A stretch of DNA of 26,989 bases, taken from positions 1 through 26,989 of the forward strand of contig JAZRFE010000047.1 in assembly GCA_045661205.1 (NCBI GenBank), given 5' to 3'. This document shows positions 6,601-15,800 of the stretch, piece after piece (positions within the stretch are counted from its first letter, which is position 1; each line of letters starts with the position of its first letter). A model generated the notes under the pieces. That model saw nothing but the letters and a program-made list of their open reading frames with translations, was not told where the DNA came from and ran no database searches. A program made the translations under genes and the position numbers. This DNA is from HGM04593 sp045661205. Lineage in GTDB: Bacteria > Bacteroidota > Bacteroidia > Bacteroidales > Bacteroidaceae.

Positions 6601-9567
6601 TTATTGCATCTCTTTCATCAGTGCCGAGTAAAGCGGTGAGGCTTGCAGTGCTTCGGGCACGCCAAATACGAACATCTGTCGTCGTGCGCGTGTTACAGCT
6701 ACGTTCAGCTTGCGGTCGATAAGTGTGCCTTTGTTGTCGGTAGTGGTTACAGACAAAATCTCCATCATCGAGGGGGTGGAAATTGTCGTTCCGTATAAAA
6801 TGATGTCGCGCTGTGAGCCTTGGAATCTCTCGACGGTGTCTATTATGATATTTGTACTGTGGGGAATCCCCAGGCGGGCAATCTCGTTGGTGACCATTGC
6901 TATCTGGTTGCGGAACGGCACTATTATTCCTATCTCCTTGTCGGGGTTGCACTCAATGCTGTTCCTTTCGCATAGCTTGCTGTATGTGGCGACAAACTGC
7001 GCAATGGTCTCGGCTTCGTTGCGGTTTATTTTAGGGTTCTCACCGTCGGCAGATGCCGCTGTTTCAATGAACTTTGTGCGTCGGGTGGCAATGGTCTTTT
7101 CTATTTCGTCGTTTGCATCGTATGTGGCGTAGGGTAATGGCTCTGCTTGGTGAGGCAGGGGTATGGGCTGCAATATTCCTTCGTAAAAATATCTGTTTGC
7201 AAAGTCGCCAACCTCGGGGTGCATGCGTCCTTGTGTGTAGAGCGACGCAATGAGTTGGGGCAGGGGATTCTTGCAGTAGTGGTTGTATATTCTCTCGAAA
7301 AATGATATAGCGTAGCTTGTGAAGCCGCGTTCGCGAAGCAGGGGGCTTGTGATTTCTGCCTCCTCGGGCGACTGTGCCACCACTGCCGGCAACTGCTTGG
7401 GGTCGCCTATGAGAATAAATTTATCTATTGCTGATGCACCGGTGGGTGTGGTGGCTGCCAACAGTCCCACTATCTGCGATTCGAGGATTTGTGAGGCTTC
7501 ATCAACAATGGCGACGTCGAATTTCTTTAGTGCGAATAGCTCCTGACGTCCCGAGAGCGACGAAATTGTGCCCACTGTGATGCGTGTGGTGAGTAGCTTT
7601 TTCGATATCTCGTCGCGTCGGTTGCAACCGGCAATTACATTTTTCAGCAGTCGGTGGGTGTATTGCGGAGCACAGGCGTGCTCGTTGCCAATGCGTATGT
7701 ATTCGGGCTTTTGCGGGAGTCCTTCGAGAGCTTCGCATATTTCGTCTACCGCGCGGTTGGTGAACGATGCAAGTAGTATGTTGCACTCTTCGTCGGCGTA
7801 AAATTCCTGTACCATGCTGCTGAGTGCTTTCGAGGTTTTTCCCGTTCCCGGCGGGCCTACAAGCAGAAACAATTCATTGGCTTGTTTGGCTTTGAGCACT
7901 ATGTTGTTTATATGTTCGTTGTTGTAGTCGCCGTTAAGCGTAGAGCTTGTGTCGAATGTGGGGCGACGTTCGGCAAGCACAAGTTCTCTGCGACCTTTGG
8001 GCGCGAGCAGCATGGCGTTCATCTCTCTGAAACTTGTGCGCGAGGTGCTGTCAAGGTGGTCGTGCTCGGCTGCGTAGCTGCTGTCGAGGGGGAATATGTA
8101 GGGGTTGCGCTGGCGGTGACGCAGTTTGAAGGATAGTTCGCGGGAACTTATTGCGGTGAGCGTTCCGCGTGTCACGTGGCGGTTGGTTGCGCAGGCATCC
8201 TCGCTGTCGCAACTGTATATGAATATGGTGTCGCCGGCGCGGAAGTTGGGGAAGAAATCCTCGTCGCACTTGGGGCGCGTGAATGTTATTTCGGCGACTC
8301 CATCCTTCTCCTTCAGCTCTTTTATCCTAAGTCCGGTGAGTATATTTCCATTCTCCTGCTTCTCTTTGTGTGTAAGGTTCCATGTGTCGGCAAAGCCGCC
8401 TCGTGAGGCGTCGGCCCCGCCACCGCTCTTTCCTATGCGCATTTCGCGTGCTATGAACGAGATGTTGCCGTAAAAGTAGTCCTTCTCGGCGGCTGTGGCT
8501 TTTTGTATGGGGTATAGGAGACGCTCAAGTTCGGGACGTTTATATATGTTCCACAGTTGCGATCTTGTGCGTCTTATGTTCAGGTCGTCGGGTGTCAGTC
8601 TTTCAAGTGTGGGGCGCAACGTGCCGTCGGCGAGGCTGTGCATGGTTGCCACTATCATGTTGCGCAGCATCAACGCCTCACTTATCTCCTTTTTGCTGCA
8701 TTCGCGGTGGATGATGTTGGGATAGCGCGAGTAGAAAAGATGTGCGTGCACCTTGTCGTGAGGCAATCCCAAGTTGTATTTCACCATCTCCTTGTAGAGC
8801 GACATTTGCAGTGTGTGCTCCTCCTTTGCGCTGTTTCTGTATTCGTCGGCTTTTCCCGACTTTAACTCTATGATGTTGTTTGTTGCTCCCTCCAAAAGGT
8901 CGATGCGCCCTTGCATGCCTAACGCCTCGCAAAAGAACGATGGCTCTATGTGTATATTGTCCGGTGCGTCGTTGTTCATGGGCGAAAGCAGTCGGCCCAC
9001 AGTCTGACGTATATTTGCGAATTGTGTTTTAGTGTCATCGAAAAATTTTGCGTCGATACCTTTGGCAACTGTCAGCTGTAACGGGTATTCGCGAAAGAAC
9101 TTTTTCATCGACTCGTTGTACGAGACAGCTTTTTCGCTTCGCTCGTTCACGCAGTCGTCGAGGAACATGTTGGCAGCCTCTCCCAATAGGGTGTGTTGGG
9201 TGGCTTTGCTCTCCTTGAAAAGGTTCAGTATGTAGTTCAGTGGCGATGAACCATGCTCTTGCACGCAACTGCACAGCGAGGTTGTTTCGATAAGAAAGTC
9301 GGGGTCGTATATGATATTCTCTGCGTGTATAACTCCTCTTTCGTCAGTGCTCCATTCGAGCAGATTGAGCTGCACACCTATCTTTAATATACCAAGCAGT
9401 TTGTCGTAACAGGGTTGTGTGGGGAGTGCCACAATGTACTCTCGCTGCTCTTTGTCGGAGACATACAACAAACCCTCGTCGTCCCATCTTTTCAGATGGA
9501 CACGTTTGCATAATCCCTCCTTTTCGTCGGGCTTATCGTTTCTCGGTATGTTACTCTTTGGGCTCAA
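6601..9567 (-). CDS. Dna2-like PD-(D/E)XK nuclease fused to superfamily 1 helicase
   Basis: This 988-residue protein joins a nuclease to an SF1B helicase. The nuclease core shows G-R-I-D223, then E234-L-K236, then a Q-x-x-x-Y motif (H-T-L-Q-M-S-L-Y), the order seen in RecB/Cas4/Dna2 nucleases. Helicase motifs follow: Walker A G571-P-P-G-T-G-K577-T, motif Ia A-S-F-T-N-R-A, motif II V-D689-E-A-S, motif III G721-D-P-K-Q-L-P, motif V V-E-R-F-Q-G-S-Q and motif VI V-A-V-T-R-A-R-R-Q (about 955-965). Expected role: DNA end or flap processing in repair or replication. The cysteine set that holds the Fe-S cluster in Dna2 and Cas4 is not visible downstream of the nuclease motifs. Its start codon lies inside the end of the upstream lytic transglycosylase gene (17-nt overlap), suggesting translational coupling. 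Confidence 0.9.
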   Translation of the reverse strand: MSPKSNIPRNDKPDEKEGLCKRVHLKRWDDEGLLYVSDKEQREYIVALPTQPCYDKLLGILKIGVQLNLLEWSTDERGVIHAENIIYDPDFLIETTSLCSCVQEHGSSPLNYILNLFKESKATQHTLLGEAANMFLDDCVNERSEKAVSYNESMKKFFREYPLQLTVAKGIDAKFFDDTKTQFANIRQTVGRLLSPMNNDAPDNIHIEPSFFCEALGMQGRIDLLEGATNNIIELKSGKADEYRNSAKEEHTLQMSLYKEMVKYNLGLPHDKVHAHLFYSRYPNIIHRECSKKEISEALMLRNMIVATMHSLADGTLRPTLERLTPDDLNIRRTRSQLWNIYKRPELERLLYPIQKATAAEKDYFYGNISFIAREMRIGKSGGGADASRGGFADTWNLTHKEKQENGNILTGLRIKELKEKDGVAEITFTRPKCDEDFFPNFRAGDTIFIYSCDSEDACATNRHVTRGTLTAISSRELSFKLRHRQRNPYIFPLDSSYAAEHDHLDSTSRTSFREMNAMLLAPKGRRELVLAERRPTFDTSSTLNGDYNNEHINNIVLKAKQANELFLLVGPPGTGKTSKALSSMVQEFYADEECNILLASFTNRAVDEICEALEGLPQKPEYIRIGNEHACAPQYTHRLLKNVIAGCNRRDEISKKLLTTRITVGTISSLSGRQELFALKKFDVAIVDEASQILESQIVGLLAATTPTGASAIDKFILIGDPKQLPAVVAQSPEEAEITSPLLRERGFTSYAISFFERIYNHYCKNPLPQLIASLYTQGRMHPEVGDFANRYFYEGILQPIPLPHQAEPLPYATYDANDEIEKTIATRRTKFIETAASADGENPKINRNEAETIAQFVATYSKLCERNSIECNPDKEIGIIVPFRNQIAMVTNEIARLGIPHSTNIIIDTVERFQGSQRDIILYGTTISTPSMMEILSVTTTDNKGTLIDRKLNVAVTRARRQMFVFGVPEALQASPLYSALMKEMQ

Positions 9568-10303
9568 GTGGCTCTTTGTTGAAAATTGAGTCGTTAGCTT
9601 TCAATAATGCTTTCAGCGAATCGTCGTATGCAGCTTGCAGACGCTGATAGCGTTTCCATCTTTTTGTAACCTTTTTTACGAACTGCAATGTCTCGTCAGA
9701 ACTGTTGAAACTACCGGTCTTGCACACGCTGTCGTTGTAATATTCGGGGTATTTCTTAAGTATGAGAAATGTATCCACTCCGTTATTCCATACGTAGCGG
9801 CTGCGACCATATTTCTGTGCCAATGCCATTGCATCGTCTATCTGTCCTATACCAGCATTGTACGATGCCAATACAAAGTTCAGACGCTCGTCGAAGTTCT
9901 TTATGCGTCGGAAAATTCTTTCAAGTTTTTTCAAATATCTTGCCCCTGCGTGAATGTTTGTGCGTGTGTCGGTGTGTAGCGAGTCTGGTACGCCCAACGA
10001 GCGCAGTGTTTTGGGCAGCATCTGCATCACGCCGTAAGCTCCCACATGTGACACAGCCGTAGAGTCGAATTTTGACTCGGTGTAGCATATCGCGGCTAAC
10101 AACTTCCAATCCCAGTCTATGCTGTCAGCTGCTTCGCGAAAATGGTCGTCGAGAACCGAAATATTCACATAGGGCGAGGGTGGGGGTGTCTCTATCTTTG
10201 CTCCTATGTTTTTTACAATGTCGTTGTCCTCGACAAAAAAAATCATTTCGCCAACGAAAAATGCAATGACAAGCAACAGGGGGTATAATATTCGTTTAGG
10301 CAT
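9551..10303 (-). CDS. Membrane-anchored lytic transglycosylase (SLT domain)
   Basis: This 250-residue protein has one N-terminal hydrophobic anchor (about 5-23) and an SLT/lysozyme-like domain. Catalytic E76 lies in I-C-Y-T-E-S-K-F, followed by G-A-Y-G-V-M-Q-M-L-P and later the A-S-Y-N-A-G motif. This is the classic order for enzymes that cleave peptidoglycan glycan strands to 1,6-anhydro products. It resembles the catalytic half of MltF but lacks the N-terminal solute-binding domain, so it is a short form acting in the periplasm. A perfect -7 promoter box lies 37 nt upstream of the ATG. It is first in an apparent two-gene unit with the nuclease/helicase. Confidence 0.92.
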   Translation of the reverse strand: MPKRILYPLLLVIAFFVGEMIFFVEDNDIVKNIGAKIETPPPSPYVNISVLDDHFREAADSIDWDWKLLAAICYTESKFDSTAVSHVGAYGVMQMLPKTLRSLGVPDSLHTDTRTNIHAGARYLKKLERIFRRIKNFDERLNFVLASYNAGIGQIDDAMALAQKYGRSRYVWNNGVDTFLILKKYPEYYNDSVCKTGSFNSSDETLQFVKKVTKRWKRYQRLQAAYDDSLKALLKANDSIFNKEPLEPKE

Positions 10304-10339
10304 TGTTTGGTGTTTTTATGCGAGTGTGGTTACCTTTTA

Positions 10340-10347
10340 CAAAGATA
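10340..10347 (-). promoter_or_regulatory. -7 promoter box of the lytic transglycosylase gene
   Basis: On the minus strand this reads TATCTTTG, a perfect TAnnTTTG box. A minus-strand TTTG (plus strand 10371-10374) lies 23 nt upstream of it. Both elements sit inside copy 1 of the palindromic repeat. Confidence 0.65.
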
Positions 10348-10408
10348 GTCAGAAACGAGCGAAATAATATCAAACTCGCTTGATTATTTTGCAGCGAGTT
10401 CATAAAAT
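10340..10408. repeat. Palindromic repeat, copy 1
   Basis: This 69-nt unit begins CAAAGATAGTCAG and ends GCATAAAAT-like (here TTCATAAAAT). It matches the unit at 10424-10491 with two substitutions and one extra base. Internally GCGAAATAAT pairs with ATTATTTTGC around a central AACTCG-type loop, giving a long imperfect hairpin. Confidence 0.9.
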
Positions 10409-10423
10409 CTTCGAGCTTTAGCT

Positions 10424-10491
10424 CAAAGTAGTCAGAAACGAGCGAAATAATATCAAGCTCGCTTGATTATTTTGCAGCGAGTGCATAAAAT
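10424..10491. repeat. Palindromic repeat, copy 2
   Basis: Second copy, 15 nt after copy 1. Its core ATCAAG-CTCG-CTTGAT is a perfect inverted repeat extended by imperfect AT-rich arms. In this copy the -7-like box is one base short (CAAAGTAG) and CAAA is changed to CAAG, so it would not offer the same promoter. The spacer between copies contains GAGCTTTAGCTC, itself able to fold. Confidence 0.9.
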
Positions 10492-10568
10492 AGTGTTGTT
10501 CCGAATGTGGAAACAATATTCTTGATAAACTTTTTAAGGAACTTTATCCTTTGAATGAAATAAATTGC

Positions 10569-10576
10569 TATCTTTG
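10569..10576 (+). promoter_or_regulatory. -7 promoter box of fba
   Basis: TATCTTTG followed by C is a perfect TAnnTTTG box, 40 nt before the aldolase start codon. A TTTG at 10550-10553 lies upstream but at a shorter than usual distance (15 nt). Confidence 0.7.
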
Positions 10577-10616
10577 CAAGGTATTTATGAATTTTATTCT
10601 TTTAAATTAAATAAAC

Positions 10617-11618
10617 ATGGTAAGTTACAAAGAATTAGGTCTTGTAAACACTAAAGAGATGTTTGCAAAGGCAATGAAAGGCGGCTACGCTATCCCCGCT
10701 TTCAACTTCAACAACATGGAGCAGTTGCAGGCTATCGTAATGGCAGCAGTAGAGACAAAGTCTCCCGTTATCCTTCAGGTATCAAGCGGTGCTCGTAAAT
10801 ACGCTAACCAGACTCTTCTCCGTTACATGGCTGAGGGTGCTGTTGAGTACGCTAAGGAACTCGGTTGCGAGCGTCCCGAGATTGTTCTCCACCTCGACCA
10901 CGGAAACTCTTTCGAGCTTTGCAAGTCTTGCATCGACATGGGCTTCTCTTCTGTAATGATCGACGGTTCACACCTTCCCTACGACGAGAACGTTGCACTT
11001 ACAAAGAAAGTTGTAGAGTACGCTCACAAATATGATGTAACAGTTGAGGGTGAGCTCGGTATCCTCGCAGGTGTTGAGGATGACGTTGTTGCTGAGCACC
11101 ACACATATACACGCCCCGAGGAGGTTGTAGACTTCGTTACAAAGACAGGTTGCGACAGCTTGGCTATCTCAATCGGTACTTCTCACGGTGCTAACAAGTT
11201 CAAACCCGAGCAGTGCACACGCAACGAGAAAGGTGTACTCGTTCCTCCTCCCTTGGCATTCGACGTACTCGAAGGCTGTATGAAGGAGCTTCCCGGTTTC
11301 CCCATCGTTCTCCACGGTTCTTCTTCAGTTCCCCAGGAGGAGGTTGAGACAATCAACAAGTACGGTGGTGCATTGAAAGATGCTATCGGTATCCCCGAAG
11401 AGGAGTTGCGTAAGGCTGCATCTTTGGCAGTTTGCAAAATCAATATCGACAGCGACAGCCGTCTTGCAATGACAGCTGCTGTTCGTGAGGTATTTGCTAC
11501 ACAGCCCGCTGAGTTCGACCCCAGAAAATATCTTGGTCCCGCTCGCGAAAACATGAAGAAACAGTACATCCACAAAATTGTGAACGTACTTGGTTCTGAC
11601 AACAAGATTGCTGAGTAA
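10617..11618 (+). CDS. fba: Fructose-bisphosphate aldolase, class II
   Basis: This glycolytic and gluconeogenic enzyme reversibly splits fructose 1,6-bisphosphate into DHAP and glyceraldehyde 3-phosphate. The 333 residues show the class II signatures: H92-L-D94-H95-G96 (catalytic Asp and zinc His), V-E-G-E-L-G-I-L-A-G, the zinc-ligand S-I-G-T-S-H-G, a second zinc His in V-L-H-G-S-S-S, and the phosphate-binding N-I-D-S-D-S-R-L. Codons look strongly biased (TCT, CGT, GAG, CCC), as in rplI, consistent with high expression. It has its own promoter box upstream and a terminator immediately downstream, so it is probably monocistronic. Confidence 0.97.
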   Translation: MVSYKELGLVNTKEMFAKAMKGGYAIPAFNFNNMEQLQAIVMAAVETKSPVILQVSSGARKYANQTLLRYMAEGAVEYAKELGCERPEIVLHLDHGNSFELCKSCIDMGFSSVMIDGSHLPYDENVALTKKVVEYAHKYDVTVEGELGILAGVEDDVVAEHHTYTRPEEVVDFVTKTGCDSLAISIGTSHGANKFKPEQCTRNEKGVLVPPPLAFDVLEGCMKELPGFPIVLHGSSSVPQEEVETINKYGGALKDAIGIPEEELRKAASLAVCKINIDSDSRLAMTAAVREVFATQPAEFDPRKYLGPARENMKKQYIHKIVNVLGSDNKIAE

Positions 11619-11640
11619 TTCTCTCACAAAATAACAAGAG

Positions 11641-11672
11641 AAGCGACGCGCCTTTAGGTGCGTCGCTTTTGG
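11641..11672 (+). terminator. Terminator after fba
   Basis: A perfect 9-bp stem AAGCGACGC (11641-11649) with GCGTCGCTT (11660-11668) is extended inward by G-T and two C-G pairs to a TTTA loop. A short T run follows. Confidence 0.9.
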
Positions 11673-11733
11673 TTAATTGCTCTCTAAGTGAACAAATTAA
11701 CCTAATTACAGTAGAAATTTTATTTAAAAAAAT

Positions 11734-12738
11734 ATGCGTATAGCAATATATGGTGCCGGCTCATTGGGCACGATTCTTGGAGCGTTTATCAGCAAGGGCG
11801 GTGTGCCTGTGGAGTTGATTAACCGTAACAAAGCGCATGTGGAGGCCTTGAAAGCCAATGGCGCACAGGTGGTGGGAACAATGCAGTTTACTCAAAAGGT
11901 GATAGCATACACTCCCGAAGAGATGAACGGAAAGTACGATGTTATTTTCCTTATGACAAAGCAGCAGCACAACAAAGAGGTTGTTACCATGCTCGATGAT
12001 TATCTTGCGCCCGACGGTGCGTTGGTAACTTTCCAGAATGGACTGCCCGAAATGCAGATTGCCGATATTCTGGGAGAAGAGCGTGTGCTCGGATGTACCG
12101 TTGCCTGGGGTGCCACACTCAAAGAGCCCGGCGTGTGCGAGCTGACAAGTGAGCCCGACGCTCTCTCCTTCTCGTTGGGAGCAATATGCGAAAAACGCAA
12201 CAAGAACTTCGACAAGATAAAAGAGGTGCTCGAAATGATGGGTGCAGTGGATGTCGAGGAGAATTTTATTGGCACCCGTTGGAGCAAATTGCTTATTAAT
12301 GCAGCATTCTCGGGTATGAGCGCAGTGCTTGGCTGCACTTTCGGCGAGGCATCGAAACCTCGTGAGTCGCGTCGTGTGGTGCAGGCTCTTATAAAGGAGT
12401 GTATCGATGTGTGCAAAGCCGGTGGCATTCGCATAGAGCCTGTGCAGGGCAAGGATATCGTGAAACTGCTCGATTATAGCAATTCATTGAAACGCGCATT
12501 CTCGTTTTTTATAATTCCCATAGCCATCCGCAAGCATGCGAAGCTCAAGGCGAGTATGTTGCAAGACCTTGAAAAGGGCAAACTCACCGAGGTTGATGCC
12601 ATCAATGGTGCTGTCTCGGAGTATGGTCGAAAGGTGGGTTGTCCCACTCCCATGAATGACCGTGTAGTGGAGATTATCCACAGCATAGAGCAGGGTAAGT
12701 TGAAAGCTGATTTTGATAATATACGATATTTCAAGTAG
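11734..12738 (+). CDS. panE: Ketopantoate reductase family protein (2-dehydropantoate 2-reductase)
   Basis: The 334 residues match the ApbA/PanE fold. An N-terminal Rossmann domain opens I-A-I-Y-G7-A-G9-S-L-G12 for NADPH binding. The proposed catalytic lysine K185 lies in W-S-K-L-L-I-N-A. A C-terminal helical domain carries S274-M-L-Q-D and K-L-T-E286-V-D-A-I-N-G, the usual substrate-binding pattern. PanE makes pantoate for coenzyme A. Paralogues in this family reduce other 2-keto acids, so the exact substrate is inferred and panE is tentative. The gene lies between two terminators and appears monocistronic. No clear promoter box was found in the 60 nt upstream. Confidence 0.85.
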   Translation: MRIAIYGAGSLGTILGAFISKGGVPVELINRNKAHVEALKANGAQVVGTMQFTQKVIAYTPEEMNGKYDVIFLMTKQQHNKEVVTMLDDYLAPDGALVTFQNGLPEMQIADILGEERVLGCTVAWGATLKEPGVCELTSEPDALSFSLGAICEKRNKNFDKIKEVLEMMGAVDVEENFIGTRWSKLLINAAFSGMSAVLGCTFGEASKPRESRRVVQALIKECIDVCKAGGIRIEPVQGKDIVKLLDYSNSLKRAFSFFIIPIAIRKHAKLKASMLQDLEKGKLTEVDAINGAVSEYGRKVGCPTPMNDRVVEIIHSIEQGKLKADFDNIRYFK

Positions 12739-12759
12739 TGTAGTTTGCAATATTTTATT

Positions 12760-12796
12760 ACACCGTTTCATTTGCACAAATGAAACGGTGTTTTTT
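12760..12796 (+). terminator. Terminator after the ketopantoate reductase gene
   Basis: A perfect 13-bp stem, CACCGTTTCATTT (12761-12773) with AAATGAAACGGTG (12778-12790), has a GCAC loop and is followed by six T. Confidence 0.93.
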
Positions 12797-12825
12797 GTTT
12801 TTTAATTAAATAATTTCTACTTTTA
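12794..12825 (+). promoter_or_regulatory. Predicted promoter of the large secreted protein gene
   Basis: TTTG (12794-12797) and TACTTTTA (12818-12825, one mismatch to TAnnTTTG) are 20 nt apart. The TTTG lies in the T tract of the preceding terminator. Confidence 0.5.
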
Positions 12826-12852
12826 CAACCGAAATGATATTAGATTAACTAA

Positions 12853-15800
12853 ATGTTTAGTGCTATGAGAACGCTGTTTTTGACAATTTTTATGGCGCTT
12901 GCAACCTTTGCAGGATTAGCGCAAACGTCATCATGGCCCATCACACTGACAACGGCAGATGGACTCCCCGGTGTAAAGATTGTAAAAAATCACCTGTATC
13001 AGTCTCCTGTTTACACATTTGATGAGGCGGTGGATAGGCTTCGCTTCACAGTGTGCTCCACAAATACTGTCGATTCGCTTACAAGCGGTAGCTACGACGG
13101 TTACTCTTATGGTTGGGGTACAGGTATTCCCTACTTTGCATTGAGCGAGCTTCGTATCTTCGATGGCAATGGTAAACGTATTGACTACGTAGCATCTACA
13201 AATGCTCTTCATAATTGTGACTGTGGTGGCCTTGCAATCCTCAATGACGGCAGTGAGAATAGCCACTTTCAGTCGGTTTACAACCGTAGCACAGACTCAT
13301 ATCCCTATGAGTACCACTATCTTGAGTTGGAACTTGCGGAGTCTCTCAGCACATTCTCTTTCTGCTGGAACACTCGTTCTGATTACTACAAGAGCCTCAT
13401 CTCTTACATGGGTATCACCCCCGGCACGCAGTATATTCCTTTTCCCGAGCAAGATTTTACTCTTGGCGAGAAAGTTGCTTCTGTTGATGAACTTGCAAAA
13501 GAGGGTGGTCTCTTCGTTATCCGTTCATGTGCTCCCGAGACTTACATGAACGAAACGCACGAGGTTCCCACAAATATGTTCTTCCACGCTCCTTGCGGTG
13601 GTACACTTACTCCCTCTGCCGCTGACGTAGTAACACTTACAGCCGACCCAGAGAAAGAGAACGCTTACAAAGTTTACTGGTTGAACAACGGTCACTACAT
13701 CCTCAATAGAGAGTATCACGCCGGCCTCAAAACAAACGATGATGGTTCGGTTGCACGTTCAACCTGGTTGCAGTGGACAAAGAACGTATTCAATGCTGCT
13801 TCTATAGAGTTTACACCCACTGCTGATGTTGATGGTACGTACGTGCTCACAATGAACGATGGTGGTTACATCATTTCTTACGATGGTCTTGGTAAGATGG
13901 CCCTCGTTGAGAACTCCGAAGAGGGTAAGGGTGCGCGTAGCCGTCCCAATACATACTACTGGGAGGTTTACAATGCTACTATCAGCGGTGCTACCATAAA
14001 AGCACAGTTGCAGGCAATGATAGACGAGGCCGAGGCTCGCATTGCTGTTATCGGTGCTCCGCCCTTTGATTGTGACTGTGGCGAGTATTATGTTCTTATA
14101 GAGGCTCTTGAAGAGGCGCGAGCACTTATAGCTGCCCCCAATGTGGCGGCAGCTGATATTTTAAAAGCAAAGTTAATGCTTGACAAGTGTACGGCATATT
14201 ATGTGGCTGCACATCTTTGGAACTACGTAGACTATGTTCAATCTGTAGAAGACTCTGTAGACAATGAGGAGATGCTGCTTTATCAGGCTCCCGATTGGGT
14301 GCTGGGTAGTTACAGTCGCAGTGCTTTCGAGGCAATGAAGAATGTTGCTTATAATATTCAGCTTGTTTTCGAGAAGTGCGAATCGCTTGCGAGTATAGAT
14401 GCCGCAGAAACTGAAATTTGTGCGGCTATCGACGCATTCAAGACATCAAGAATTACAGAAATAAAAGAGTTGCCTTTCCGTGTGGGAACGGTGGACGATG
14501 GTCTGCCCGGCACAAAAATAAAAGGAACAAACGGAAAGGGAATTTGGGTGTGGGAGTCTCCTATGTGGCTTTTGAAAGAATCGACAAATGCCTTGCGCTT
14601 TACAGTTTTTAAGACTCATTTGGGCAGAAATGTTGATGGCACCGATAAGCCTTTTGTGTGTATCAATGAATGGGAAATTTATGACCACGATGGAAACAAG
14701 ATACCTTTGACTGCCGAAAGCTTCTATTCGCCATCGCCCTCTCCAACAGAGGACCCGAGATATAGTGCTCTTTGTGATGGGGACATTCGCACAGATGCGA
14801 ATAGTTCGTTAAACTCCGCGTGGTATCCCACCGATACCTACGATGGCAGTGAGTATTTCTACCTCGAAATTTCTCTTCCTTACCCAATAAGTGCATTCAA
14901 ATATAAGCAGTATTGTCGTGGTAATGGTTACGATGATGTTCCCACCGATTTTGTGTTCGGTGCAGTCGGTAAGACATACTTCCCCGAGGATGTTTCTTTA
15001 CCGAACACCTATAATGTGCAGCTTGGTGAGCAGATAACGGATGTTTCGCAAATAACAGACGATGGCTTATACGCTCTTGTGGGGCTTATGAATTGCGCGC
15101 CCGAAGGTGACGGTAGTGGTCGTGAAAAATATTACTCATCAAGCAAGGCCTACGGTGCTACTATTGATGCTCCTTGTGCATTCAAAATCACAAAGACAGG
15201 TGATGCTGATGGTACATTCTACATTCGCAGTCTTGCAGATAGTAAATATTGGTCGGCCGAACTTGACGTTGATGGTTGGCAGGCTACTCCTGTAACACAC
15301 AATGTTGCGAAAGCAGGTAAATTCCACATTGTCCCCAACGCAGCAGTTCGCGAAGAGGTGGGAAAAGAGGCATATGACAATACGTTTGCCATATATATGT
15401 ACAACGACACTGTTACTCGTCTGAACAAGGATTATCCTGATGAGATAGATGCGACAAAGGCAACACCGCACCCATATATTGTAGCGCAGGATTGGGACAG
15501 TTACGCAGGTTACTTCCCGATTCCCTCTCTCAAATACAACGATTTTGACGGCGAGGGCGAGTGGCGCATCTACAAGATGACTATGGAGAACCCCTGTATT
15601 TATTGGTTGAAAGGTGCTTGTGCAACAATCGCATCGCTGGATATTAAGGCTGGTTCCGACTTCGCTTATCACTCCGAGGCAGCTATGGTGGCCCTTGCCG
15701 ATGCTCTTGCAAAGGCGCAGCTTGCTATTGATGCGAACGATGATGTTGCAGCAGGCGAGGCTCTCAGGGCTATTGATGCAGCATTAGGGCTCATAAACAA

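Noticed and set aside
10340..10491. CRISPR array
   Set aside because: There are only two units, both palindromic and longer than typical CRISPR repeats, with a single 15-nt spacer and no cas genes nearby.
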